This document shows positions 51,055-60,254 of a stretch of 64,000 bases of DNA, piece by piece. A program made the position numbers and the translations under genes. Each line of letters starts with the position of its first letter. The first letter of the stretch is position 1. Under the pieces are notes generated by a model. It did not search any database and was not told the origin of the DNA. It worked only from the letters and a program-made list of their open reading frames with translations. The stretch is from positions 1 to 64,000 of the forward strand of contig JACKPM010000001.1 in assembly GCA_024233495.1 (NCBI GenBank), written 5' to 3'. This DNA comes from Chlamydiales bacterium. Its GTDB lineage: Bacteria; Chlamydiota; Chlamydiia; Chlamydiales; JAAKFR01.

Positions 51055-52047
51055 CTATTTTTTTTCTATTGAAACAAACCTTGTAAATGATTTATCCCCA
51101 TAATTTTCAGATAGTAGCTTGCGAACAGCGCGACTAGGATTTTCTCTAAAAAAATAGACCACCTCACCTCCATCATCACTAAAAGGTTTCTCTTGCAATG
51201 TTACACGAACTTTGGAGTAGTGAACTGGAGTTTCCGGATGACACCGTTTAGCATTTTTGAAATGATCTTTGAGTGTAGCCAATCTAGGGAATATAATAGT
51301 ACGCTTCTGCTGCTGAGAGGATTCTGAAGAATCGTTTTTCATAGCGCAGTCTCCGCATACGTAAACCATTGCCCCACAATTATGCGTAATTAAATGGTCA
51401 TAAGCACATGAAGATGAGAATTCTCTCCGCTTGCAATCATGGAACCAGCAGCGCATTACACCATCGTGGTTGTCATCTGCATGTCTCTTAAAGTCAGCCA
51501 AAGACTTTGCTTTTATATTTAACTCACATGTTCTGCAGACTGGATTCTCCATGATTTCATTTCTATTCTTTATCTGTTCTTGGACTCTCTTTTCTGCATC
51601 TGTTTTAATTGCTCTTAGGTTGGACATCCAGGTATTTTGCGCATCCCCATCTTTAGGCTCTCCAGGCAAGGGGGCAGGCGGTGGATAGTGCCCTGGGGGA
51701 GGGGCTGAGGGGAACTGTCCAGGTCCAGGCATAAAGGAAGGCATTCCATACGGCAGCCATGGAAAAGAGAAAGGGGTCTGCAGCATCAGTCCAGGTCCAG
51801 GCATAACAACATACGGATACGGTCCCATTTGAGCAGCAGGAGGATATGCAGATAGGAGCGGATGCGGTCCATACGGCCATGGAGATGGAGCATTGCCTAT
51901 AGAGTTTGGGTAAGTTCTATTGGCAAAATATTGCTGTGCTAAATCATAAATCGCCCTATGAACAGGATCAAGATGTTCAGTACCGTTTGTATAAGAGGAG
52001 GCTACACCAGGTGGCGGTCCGGCGATTGTTGGGGGTGGATTTGCCAT
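51055..52047 (-). CDS. Family Z proline-rich, C2H2 zinc-finger-like protein, copy E
   Basis: 330 residues, the shortest member: the acidic Ser/Pro linker is lost, and the proline-rich part (ending APLPGEPKDG) passes straight into a helix resembling copy A (TWMSNLRAIKTDAEKRVQEQ). Finger 1 is CRTC-x14-H-x4-H, finger 2 CWFHDC-x12-H-x3-H, and the third set starts CGDC. The tail EVVYFFRENPSRAVRKLLSE is present. Its C-terminal half is closest to copy A, while its N-terminus and flank are closest to copy D. This indicates exchange of C-termini between copies. Confidence 0.8.
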   Translation of the reverse strand: MANPPPTIAGPPPGVASSYTNGTEHLDPVHRAIYDLAQQYFANRTYPNSIGNAPSPWPYGPHPLLSAYPPAAQMGPYPYVVMPGPGLMLQTPFSFPWLPYGMPSFMPGPGQFPSAPPPGHYPPPAPLPGEPKDGDAQNTWMSNLRAIKTDAEKRVQEQIKNRNEIMENPVCRTCELNIKAKSLADFKRHADDNHDGVMRCWFHDCKRREFSSSCAYDHLITHNCGAMVYVCGDCAMKNDSSESSQQQKRTIIFPRLATLKDHFKNAKRCHPETPVHYSKVRVTLQEKPFSDDGGEVVYFFRENPSRAVRKLLSENYGDKSFTRFVSIEKK

Positions 52048-52144
52048 GGCCTTAATTGTTTCTAAATAATGAGTTTTTTGCAATCACGAAAAGGAGACGC
52101 TTGGAAAATAGACTCCCTTTGATAAGGACAATAGATCCAGCGTC

Positions 52145-52307
52145 GATGGTATCGTCAAATTTTCTCCTTTGTCAGCCGGATCTTTTCTGCCAAAATGCGC
52201 CCTCGCAACCTCGCAAGTAGCGCTTTGGCCACTCCCTTCGCTTTCGATTGCGCATTTTGCCTAGAAAATCTCTCGCCTCACAAAGGAGAAAATTTGACGA
52301 CACCATC
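52145..52307. mobile_element. Family-A MITE, copy 6
   Basis: 163 bases, with the GATGGTATCG left-end variant and TC left flank shared with copy 5. It lies between family Z copy E and the transporter gene, 19 bases from the latter's stop codon. Confidence 0.92.
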
Positions 52308-52326
52308 TAGGACTCAAGCATAATTT

Positions 52327-54060
52327 CTAAGGAATTTCGAGCTGCGTGCTGAAGGCAACGCGAACTGGATAGCGAAAAAGAGACAATAGCTGTTGCCAAC
52401 GCCCCTTTGGTGGTGAGGGAACTTTCCGTAAAATGTGCAGTGGAGCAACGGGCACCTCAATCTCTTTTAGACTCTCCTGCAAGTGCGCTTTCCACTCTAG
52501 TAGCGTGCGGGCAGGAAGATCATCCACTGGATGCATGAGGCAAATCGAATGTCCGGCCTCTAGCTCTTGCTTAATGATCCTGAATGTTTCGGGACCGATC
52601 GTGGTAACGTGCTTTTGGTCCATGGGGATGAGCCACAAAAAGTGGTAGAAAAACTTATGACGCTTTGTGCGCTCTTGAATGGGAATAATATACCGAAAAA
52701 GTCTAGGTAAGGTAGCCATGACAACAAGGGTGTCAAGCCATGAACTTCTTTGGCCAATAAGCACAATAGGATCAGAAATTTTTAATCTTTTTTTACCCAC
52801 AACTTTGAGATCCCAAAAAAGGCGGGCAATGATAGAAGCAATCAGACGAAAGACTTGGTCAGAAAAGAGAACAAGGAGTGTAAAGCCGACAGTAAAAGTG
52901 AGAAGGCTCAAAACAAGAAAACCAAAAGCAGCTGAGAGTTTTAGGAAAGTGCCAAGAAATGCGAGAAGGATTGAGGCGATGATGACACCTATAAAGTTGA
53001 GGAAATTAGCGGTTGCAAGGTTTTGACCACGATCTTTATCAGGGCTTGCAACTTGAATAAATACTTCTAAAGGAACGATATAAAAGCCCCCAAAGAAGCC
53101 AACAAAGATGAGGCTTGTGACCGTTGTATAGAAGTGGGTAGGGAAAAGGTAGATGATGAGGTAGCCAATCGCAGCTCCAATGGCGCCAAAGGGAACAAAG
53201 CCAAGTTCCACTTCGTTGCCAGATAGGCGCCCAGCAAAAAAACTGCCAAGGCCAATTCCAAATGCAGTCATAAGAAAGAGGTAGCCGCCTTGCACTTCAG
53301 TAAGGCCAAGTGACTGGAGGCAAAGTGGGATGATGTTGAGTTGGGTGAAGGCACCAAGGAAGAGGAAGTAGGCGCCAAAACAGATGGTGACAAGGAGGTA
53401 GCGTCGTTTGCGCGCCTCTTTGAGAGAGCGCCAAATGTCGCGGATGAAGTGGACAGAGACCTTTTTTTTCCGCGCTTGTGCAACAGTCTTTTCAATGCCA
53501 AGACTAGAGACCGCTCCAAGAATGGCAATCACGACGCAGGCAGAGACAGCGATGAGAAAGTTGCGGTCGGAGACATCTGTGAGGAAGGAGGCAAAGAAAG
53601 TACCCAAAATAATGGCGAGATAGGTTGTGGCAGTCAGTACGCCGTTGCAATGAGAGATGCGCTCTTTTGGGGTGATCTCAATGATGATGCCGTATTTCGC
53701 TGGGGAAAAAATCGCACTTTGAAAGGCTAGGAAAAAAAGGACGATGTAAGCGCCAATCACAGAGTGAAAGTAGAAGGCAACAACACCGAAGAGGGTTGTC
53801 ACAATCTCTAGAATCCGAGTAAAGTAAATCACAGCGCGCTTGCTATATCTGTCAGCAAGTGAACCTGCAAACGAAGCAAAGATGATAAAGGGGATGACGA
53901 AGACACCCCCGGCGATAGCCAAAATAAGATTGCTGTGTTGAGTGCCGAGTAGGAAAATTAGGTAGAAGGCAAGCAGTAGTTTATAAAGGTTGTCGTTGAA
54001 CGCAGTGAAAAACTGCGTCAAGTTGAGCGCCATGAAAGAGGAGAATCGCTTACCAGACAT
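52327..54060 (-). CDS. LplT-like MFS transporter fused to a degenerate acyltransferase domain
   Basis: 577 residues. The first 410 form a 12-helix major facilitator domain like the lysophospholipid transporter LplT (ALNLTQFFTAFNDNLYK, SPAKYGIIIEITPKERISHC). The last 150 resemble a PlsC-type acyltransferase (DPIVLIGQRSSWLDTLVVMA), but the catalytic H-x4-D motif reads Q-x4-D, so acyl transfer is doubtful. LplT flips lysophospholipids inward for re-acylation, and fusion with an acyltransferase is known in the Aas-type systems. The start lies face to face with the recC start, overlapping it by 2 bases. A second ATG at 54033 (MALNLTQFF) is also possible. Confidence 0.82.
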   Translation of the reverse strand: MSGKRFSSFMALNLTQFFTAFNDNLYKLLLAFYLIFLLGTQHSNLILAIAGGVFVIPFIIFASFAGSLADRYSKRAVIYFTRILEIVTTLFGVVAFYFHSVIGAYIVLFFLAFQSAIFSPAKYGIIIEITPKERISHCNGVLTATTYLAIILGTFFASFLTDVSDRNFLIAVSACVVIAILGAVSSLGIEKTVAQARKKKVSVHFIRDIWRSLKEARKRRYLLVTICFGAYFLFLGAFTQLNIIPLCLQSLGLTEVQGGYLFLMTAFGIGLGSFFAGRLSGNEVELGFVPFGAIGAAIGYLIIYLFPTHFYTTVTSLIFVGFFGGFYIVPLEVFIQVASPDKDRGQNLATANFLNFIGVIIASILLAFLGTFLKLSAAFGFLVLSLLTFTVGFTLLVLFSDQVFRLIASIIARLFWDLKVVGKKRLKISDPIVLIGQRSSWLDTLVVMATLPRLFRYIIPIQERTKRHKFFYHFLWLIPMDQKHVTTIGPETFRIIKQELEAGHSICLMHPVDDLPARTLLEWKAHLQESLKEIEVPVAPLHILRKVPSPPKGRWQQLLSLFRYPVRVAFSTQLEIP

Positions 54061-56728
54061 GCAAGGAGTTAATCAAGGACGACTCTTTTTTAGCAATCAT
54101 CTTGAAGCGCTTTTGGTCTGTTTAGAAAAAAATCTCTTTATAGGAGATGACCCATTCGAAGAGCGGTTAGTCGTGATTCCAAGTAAAGAGATGGGTCGTT
54201 GGGTAAAACAAAAACTCGCTGATAGTCTTGGGATTGCAGCTAATATCCGCACGCTTTTCTTGCATGAGGCGCTTGAAATTGAGCTGCCAAGTCGCCTCTC
54301 TCTTGCAACGCAAATCTATGAGGAGATCGCCGATCTTGACTATGTACAAGGGGACCCCAAAAGGCAGATGGTTTTAGCGCAAACTCTAGCTGCTTACTTT
54401 CAGCGCTATGCGCTCTATGGGGTGACCTTCCAAGAGGATTGGCAAAAAAGGGTTTGGGAGAAGGTCTACCCTCAAGTGGAGTGGAAGGCAAAGGGAGGAA
54501 AACGTCTCCACCTCTTTTCTTTCAGCCACATACCCGAAAAGCTTTTTCATGTGTTGCAAAACTCTGATTTTTATCATCTTTCACCATGTGCGGCGTTTTG
54601 GAGCGATTTTCGAAAACGGGAGGGGGAGCATCTCTTTTTGGCGAATCTAGGCAAGGTGGGGCGCGAGTTTGCCAAAATGGTAGAAGAGAGCGGCACTGAG
54701 ACACACGAGCTCTATATTCGCAAGTCTGGAAAGTCCGCTTTACATCAATTTCAGCAAGGGATGCTAGAGTTGGATTCGAAGCGCATTGAGGGGGATGAGT
54801 CGGTTGCGGTGCATGTGGTGACAAATCGGCATCGTGAGATCGAGGTTTTGTATGAGGAGCTGCTGCGCCTCGACGTGGAGCCAAAAGATGTGCTTGTCAT
54901 GGCGCCCGACATCACACTCTACACTCCCTATATTGAGGCGATTTTTTCAAACTATCAAATCACGGATATGCCACCCACGCTCAATGAGCAGGTTCGTGGC
55001 CTTTTCTTGCTTTTTGATTTGCCAAAAAAGCGGTGGAGCTCGCTTGCCTTGCTTGAACTCTTTCGCCACCCTCTCTTCTACAGACAATGGAGTGAGGAGC
55101 AAGTGGATCAAATTCGGGAGTGGATTCAGCGCACGGGGATTCGGTGGGGCTACGATGCCCACCACCGAGGTGAGATTCTTGGAGTCGAGGAAAAGGGAGC
55201 GACATGGGAGCAAGGCTTTGATCAACTCTTGGAAGATCTAGCAATGGGGCAAGAGCCACTTGTCCCCTTCACTGATGCAGAACTTTTGGGCGAACTCATT
55301 GAGAGTGTACGTCAGCTTTACAATATGCAGCCAAAGGGTGAGCGCACTGCCTCAGAGTGGGTAGAGTGTGTGCGTGAGATCAGCTCTTATTTCTTCTTGG
55401 AGTCTGAGGAGCGCCTCTGGCTTTTTGAGAAGTTAGAGAGCGTGCGCAGTCAAACAAAGATGCCCTTTGAGCCCTTCCGCCTTCTTTTGGAGGATGAGCT
55501 AAAGGGTGAGGGGCTCACTATTCACCCCAATCAACTTCAAACGTACCACTTTTGTTCCATGCTTCCTATGCGCAGCATCCCCGCCAAAGTGATATGGGTT
55601 TTAGGGATGGATCAAGAGGCATTTCCCCGTCTAGACAAGAAACTCTCTTTTGATCTCTCAAGGCAGAGTCACACCTATAGCCCCACGCGCCTTGATTTTG
55701 ATCGCTATCTCTTTTTAGAGTCTGTGCTCTCTGCGCGGGAAAAATTTGTGATTAGTTACACAGGGCGTGATCCACTTGACAATCAAGAAAAGCCGCCTAG
55801 CAGTGTTGTGAGCGACTTTTTAGAGTTTGTCGATGTAACGCCTGTTGTGCATCCGCCTAAAGCGTATGACGCTCTTTACTTCGACGGTACGCTCACATCC
55901 ACTTCTGAGGCAGATTTCCAGATGGCCCTCGCAACGCAAAAAAAAGAAAAAAAAGAAGCGCCTTTCTCCTTGCACATTCAATCGGTCGAACTCCCTGTTG
56001 CAACAATCGAACTTTCTCAACTCCAACGTCTCGCAAAATCACCGCTCAAACACTACTATCAGCACAAATTGGGTATGCGCTTTTGGGAAGAGCCAGACGT
56101 AAAAGAAGAAGAAGAATTTTTACTTTCGCCGCTTGCACTTGCACATTTGCGTACAGGAGCATTGCGCGACACAGTGGAAAATGTCATCAAGAGAGTAAAG
56201 AGAGAAGGAAATTATCCTCTTGGCATTTTTGAAAAAGTGGCGAATGAAAAGTGCAAAGAGATTGTAGAAGTGCACACGCAAACACACGAAGTGCAAACAA
56301 AAGTAGGCTCAGTCACCATTGTGGGTGAGATTCCAGGCGTGTTTGAACATACACTCTATTTGCCAGCAAAGAGTGATCTGCGCGGAATTCTATCCAATTG
56401 GCCACTTCTTCTTTTGTTTTCACAAATTGGCGACACAGTCTTTTTTGTTCGCGACAAAAAACAAAAAACTTTGAAGTTTGAAAAAAAGGCTCTAGAACAC
56501 TTTGTGCGCTATTTTTTCTTAGCGCAAGAAAATGTCTCTCCACTTTTTCCTGCATGGGTAAAACCAATTGTGGAAGAAAATATAGAAAAGCTTGAAGTAG
56601 AAATTTTAACCCCATCATTTGATCATTCTTTGCTTTGGGCCTGTTCTGGACGTGATTTCCCCGACTTGCAAAATTTGATCACAACATGGAAGCCGTACGC
56701 AGAGGAGTTATTCCATGGGTGGGTTTGA
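54059..56728 (+). CDS. recC: Exodeoxyribonuclease V gamma subunit
   Basis: 889 residues. The N-terminus GRLFFSNHLEALLVCLEKNL, followed by DDPFEERLVVIPSKEMGRWV and GIAANIRTLFLHE, matches RecC. It is shorter than Escherichia coli RecC (1122), as is usual in chlamydiae. RecC is the Chi-scanning, inactive-helicase subunit of RecBCD, which processes double-strand ends. The ATG chosen aligns with the RecC start; another ATG lies 9 codons upstream at 54032. It overlaps recB by 14 bases. Confidence 0.88.
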   Translation: MQGVNQGRLFFSNHLEALLVCLEKNLFIGDDPFEERLVVIPSKEMGRWVKQKLADSLGIAANIRTLFLHEALEIELPSRLSLATQIYEEIADLDYVQGDPKRQMVLAQTLAAYFQRYALYGVTFQEDWQKRVWEKVYPQVEWKAKGGKRLHLFSFSHIPEKLFHVLQNSDFYHLSPCAAFWSDFRKREGEHLFLANLGKVGREFAKMVEESGTETHELYIRKSGKSALHQFQQGMLELDSKRIEGDESVAVHVVTNRHREIEVLYEELLRLDVEPKDVLVMAPDITLYTPYIEAIFSNYQITDMPPTLNEQVRGLFLLFDLPKKRWSSLALLELFRHPLFYRQWSEEQVDQIREWIQRTGIRWGYDAHHRGEILGVEEKGATWEQGFDQLLEDLAMGQEPLVPFTDAELLGELIESVRQLYNMQPKGERTASEWVECVREISSYFFLESEERLWLFEKLESVRSQTKMPFEPFRLLLEDELKGEGLTIHPNQLQTYHFCSMLPMRSIPAKVIWVLGMDQEAFPRLDKKLSFDLSRQSHTYSPTRLDFDRYLFLESVLSAREKFVISYTGRDPLDNQEKPPSSVVSDFLEFVDVTPVVHPPKAYDALYFDGTLTSTSEADFQMALATQKKEKKEAPFSLHIQSVELPVATIELSQLQRLAKSPLKHYYQHKLGMRFWEEPDVKEEEEFLLSPLALAHLRTGALRDTVENVIKRVKREGNYPLGIFEKVANEKCKEIVEVHTQTHEVQTKVGSVTIVGEIPGVFEHTLYLPAKSDLRGILSNWPLLLLFSQIGDTVFFVRDKKQKTLKFEKKALEHFVRYFFLAQENVSPLFPAWVKPIVEENIEKLEVEILTPSFDHSLLWACSGRDFPDLQNLITTWKPYAEELFHGWV

Positions 56729-59450
56729 TGTTTTAGATCCAACGCTTGATTTGTATCAAAACCGCTTCTTGGAAGCATCTGCAGGCACTGGAAAGACGTT
56801 TGCAATCGAAAATATTGTAACTCGTCTCTTGCAAGATGGAATTGATCTAGAACGTATTTTGATCGTCACGTTCACAAAAGCAGCAACGCTTGATCTCAAA
56901 ACGCGCATTCGGAAAAACATTGCGAAGTATGGACTCACAGAAGCACTTGGAGAATTTGATGAAGCGCGCATTTTTACAATTCACAGCTTTTGTTTTCACT
57001 CCCTTCGAGAATACGCCCTCGAAGCGAATTTGTCGTTAGAGCAGGAGGAAAATCCATCAGATTTAGAATTGCGCAAAATCATCAAAGATCATTTGCGCAC
57101 GCTTGAGGGTTTTAGTTCAAAACAGCTTCAGAAGGTGCTTACAAAAGGGATTGATCACTTGATCAACTCTGTATTGCGTATTGCACAAGATCGCATTCCC
57201 ATTGAAGTTGGAAGAAGTTATGCTGAGTGCGCAAAAGCTCTAAGAGCGCTCCCCTATGATTCAGAAGAGATTTTTGCGCTCGCTCCTTATTTTGGGAAAA
57301 TGTGTAACAGGCAAAAAGAGTTGAAGTATGCAAAAGAATTTGAGGAATTTTCCGCATTTATGAAGGGAGAGGATGTGGATGTTGTTGATTCTCCAATTTT
57401 ACTCATGCATGCAGAAAACAAGCTCAAGCGTGCCCCAGAGGTGCATTCTGATTTTTTAGAAAAGGCACTTCCTATTTTGCACGAGATGTCAGATGAACTC
57501 TCAATTCTTGCGCGCATTTGTGAGGGGGCGCGCAGAAAAATTGAAACAAGTGAACATCTTTTCTTTGAAGATTTACTCCTCAAAATGGATGAGAAAGTAC
57601 AAGAGCAAGCTTTTGCTGAGAAAATTCGCGCACAGTACGACGTTGTTCTCATTGATGAGTTTCAAGACACAAACCCTTTGCAGTGGAGAATCTTTAAAAC
57701 ACTCTTTTTGGAAAAACTGCTCTATTTAGTGGGCGATCCCAAACAAGCAATCTACCGTTTTCGTCACGCAGATATTTACACCTACATGGAAGCGAAAAAA
57801 ACGATTGCTATACACGACGTGCTCGACACAAATTACCGCTCAACCCCAACACTTGTGCAGCAGCTCAATGATTTGTTTGCGCAAGTGCCAGATCTCATCT
57901 CATTGCCAAGAACAGGAGAATCGATTCCCTGCCCCGCTGTGAAGTGGGATGAGAGCAAAAAAGATGAAGGTGGCCTTGCACTCTTTCAAGCAGAGACAGA
58001 AGAGCAACTTTTCGCGCACATTTTGTGCAAAGTGGAAAAGCCGTATGCATCAAATGCAGTGCTTGTCAAAGATCGTTACCAAGCAGAGCGCTTTTTGCAG
58101 TACGCAAAACGGTACAGCTTTCCTGCTGTGAGCAGACGTGCACGCTCTCTTTTAGAGTCGACAGCTTTCACGGCATTGCAAGAGCTTTTGCAAGCAGTTT
58201 TGTTTCCACGTGAAAGAGAGAAGGCGCTCCGCGTTTTGGGTGGGCCGCTCTATGCTCTCTCCATTGAAGAGATGGAGAGTTCTAATCCTTTCTTCGAATA
58301 TCACGCTCTTTTGCTTAACCGCGGTCTCATGCCCTTCTTTAGGAAGTGGCGCTCTGATCAAGGCGCTGCCCTTGTGGCGCGAGATGAGATGCTCTACCAA
58401 GATGTGATGCAACTTGTAGAACTACTCGCTGAAGAGCGCATTGCAACCGAGCACTTACTTCCCTACTTGGAGCAGCTGCAAGAGGAGATCCCCGCTCGGC
58501 AAAACTCTTCAGCAGATGCGATTCAAGTGCTCACTATTCATGTAAGCAAGGGGCTTGAATTCGATACGGTCTTTCCCATAGGCCTCATCCTTCCCTCGCC
58601 AAGAAGGCGGGAGCTTGTGTGCCATGATGGGCGCTATGTGCTCGATGATGAGGTGCAAGCTCTTCATCACAAAGAGCTCGATGCCGAGGAGATGCGGCAG
58701 CTCTATGTCGCCTTCACACGTGCCAAAAAGCGGCTTTACATCCCAGCCCTCCTTGAGGGCCGAGGACCTATTAACCGCTTTCTCTCCCAGGTGAATCTCA
58801 CAGGGGAGGTCGTCTCTTCGCCCCCACCTAGACCTATTGAAGAACCTCCCAAGAAGTTGATCCCCCCTAAGCCGATTCAGCGCACCTTTACCCCCCTCAA
58901 TATCGACTCCTTCTCCTCTATATATAAGCATGAGGGGAAGAAGCTCGAAACCACCCCCACTCTTCCAGCAGGGGCTGAGGTGGGCACGGCGCTCCACACC
59001 CTCCTAGAGAAACTCCCCTTCCATCAATTCGAAAAATATTTTGACCAAGCGATCGACGGCTCAATCTTAATGCCGCACTACGATGAGGTGTTTGAGATGG
59101 TGAAACGCGCGCTTACCACACCCTTTCCCAAAATAGACTGTGCGCTTTGCGAGCTTGACCCAAAGAAAATTTTGAAAGAGATGGAGTTTTTGTATCCAAC
59201 TGAAAGTGGATACATGAAAGGGTATGTTGACCTCTTTTTTGAACACGATGAAAAATTTTATTTGCTCGACTGGAAATCGAATGTTGTCGAGACAACAGTG
59301 GAAGAGGTGATGGAGCGGCACCACTACAAAGAGCAGGCAAACATCTACCGCATAGCCATCAAAAGATATTTATCTTTATATGCGAATCAGAATTTTAATT
59401 CCTGTTTCTATTATTTTTTACGTCAAGAAAATTCAATCTACGTGTTATAA
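56715..59450 (+). CDS. recB: Exodeoxyribonuclease V beta subunit (helicase-nuclease)
   Basis: 911 residues. Superfamily 1 helicase motifs are visible: FLEASAGTGKTFAIENIVTR (Walker A, near residue 24), VLIDEFQDTNPLQW (Walker B), LVGDPKQAIYRFRHAD, and VLTIHVSKGLEFDTVFP. The C-terminal nuclease domain has GYVDLFFEHDEKFYLLDWKS, the RecB nuclease core with catalytic Asp and Lys. It unwinds and degrades DNA ends with RecC and RecD. It is shorter than E. coli RecB (1180) but keeps all key motifs. Confidence 0.95.
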   Translation: MGGFDVLDPTLDLYQNRFLEASAGTGKTFAIENIVTRLLQDGIDLERILIVTFTKAATLDLKTRIRKNIAKYGLTEALGEFDEARIFTIHSFCFHSLREYALEANLSLEQEENPSDLELRKIIKDHLRTLEGFSSKQLQKVLTKGIDHLINSVLRIAQDRIPIEVGRSYAECAKALRALPYDSEEIFALAPYFGKMCNRQKELKYAKEFEEFSAFMKGEDVDVVDSPILLMHAENKLKRAPEVHSDFLEKALPILHEMSDELSILARICEGARRKIETSEHLFFEDLLLKMDEKVQEQAFAEKIRAQYDVVLIDEFQDTNPLQWRIFKTLFLEKLLYLVGDPKQAIYRFRHADIYTYMEAKKTIAIHDVLDTNYRSTPTLVQQLNDLFAQVPDLISLPRTGESIPCPAVKWDESKKDEGGLALFQAETEEQLFAHILCKVEKPYASNAVLVKDRYQAERFLQYAKRYSFPAVSRRARSLLESTAFTALQELLQAVLFPREREKALRVLGGPLYALSIEEMESSNPFFEYHALLLNRGLMPFFRKWRSDQGAALVARDEMLYQDVMQLVELLAEERIATEHLLPYLEQLQEEIPARQNSSADAIQVLTIHVSKGLEFDTVFPIGLILPSPRRRELVCHDGRYVLDDEVQALHHKELDAEEMRQLYVAFTRAKKRLYIPALLEGRGPINRFLSQVNLTGEVVSSPPPRPIEEPPKKLIPPKPIQRTFTPLNIDSFSSIYKHEGKKLETTPTLPAGAEVGTALHTLLEKLPFHQFEKYFDQAIDGSILMPHYDEVFEMVKRALTTPFPKIDCALCELDPKKILKEMEFLYPTESGYMKGYVDLFFEHDEKFYLLDWKSNVVETTVEEVMERHHYKEQANIYRIAIKRYLSLYANQNFNSCFYYFLRQENSIYVL

Positions 59451-59493
59451 TTTGTATGAGATAAATTATAACTAATCAGAAAGAGGGGTAAAA

Positions 59494-60243
59494 ATGAGTT
59501 TAAGAGCAACATTAGATACTAGAGTGAATGTGAGGGAGGGCTTCCAGCCAGTTGGTGACAATCAACAGACTTGTGCAGAGAATTCCCGCCAATATCTTGA
59601 ACACCTATCGAAAGGTCTTACTGGAGATCATGTGACAGCTGAGAGAAGTTGGTGTGCCTTAGCGAAGAAGCGCATTTCAGGGCTGACGCCTACAACACCT
59701 TGGGCTGTGAAGCAGATGATCGTGCAAGATGCCCGCATCAAAGCAAACGCAGCGAATACGACAGTTCAAGGTGATGCTGATTCTCGTGTGATCACACATC
59801 ACGGTCCGGTCGATACAGTTTGGCCCCGTGTGCGCCAAGTTGCAACGGCAATCTTGATGCCATTGACGCTTCCATGGCGTGTCTTCCGTGCGGCATTCCG
59901 TACAGTGTTCTGGCCGATTTCCGCAGCGGTAGCTAAGTATCAGGGCGACACTTACGGCATCGGTGGAAAAGAGATGGTGACGCGTGATGCGCTCCGCGTT
60001 CTTGATGAGTGGAAGAATCTTGGATTGACCGTTGTTTCTCCATTCCTTCCAATTGTTGAGGGCTTTGTTCCAGGCACAATCGCGAAGCTCCGTGAGCACT
60101 ACATCAACCGTGTTGATCAAGTAGCGCGTGAAGATGCTCAGTTTGTTGAAGCGAAGACTCATTGGAAGGGCCGTCAAGATGCACTTGCACAAGCTGCAGC
60201 GGAATCGAGAGCGGCTGCAACCCGCCTAGATACAGCTTATTAA
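59494..60243 (+). CDS. Unknown 249-residue protein, partner of the 40-residue repeat protein
   Basis: No family is recognised. It starts MSLRATLDTRVNVREGFQPV after a clear GAGGGG ribosome site. The middle (WPRVRQVATAILMPLTLPWRVFRAAF) is basic-aromatic and amphipathic, possibly membrane-binding, and the end is an Ala/Arg/Glu helix. It stops 11 bases before the repeat-protein gene, so the two are an operon. Both share helical, Arg- and Ala-rich composition unlike their neighbours. The pair is inserted between recB and recD. A membrane-associated or secreted complex is a guess. Confidence 0.65.
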   Translation: MSLRATLDTRVNVREGFQPVGDNQQTCAENSRQYLEHLSKGLTGDHVTAERSWCALAKKRISGLTPTTPWAVKQMIVQDARIKANAANTTVQGDADSRVITHHGPVDTVWPRVRQVATAILMPLTLPWRVFRAAFRTVFWPISAAVAKYQGDTYGIGGKEMVTRDALRVLDEWKNLGLTVVSPFLPIVEGFVPGTIAKLREHYINRVDQVAREDAQFVEAKTHWKGRQDALAQAAAESRAAATRLDTAY

Positions 60244-60254
60244 GGAGCATCTAG

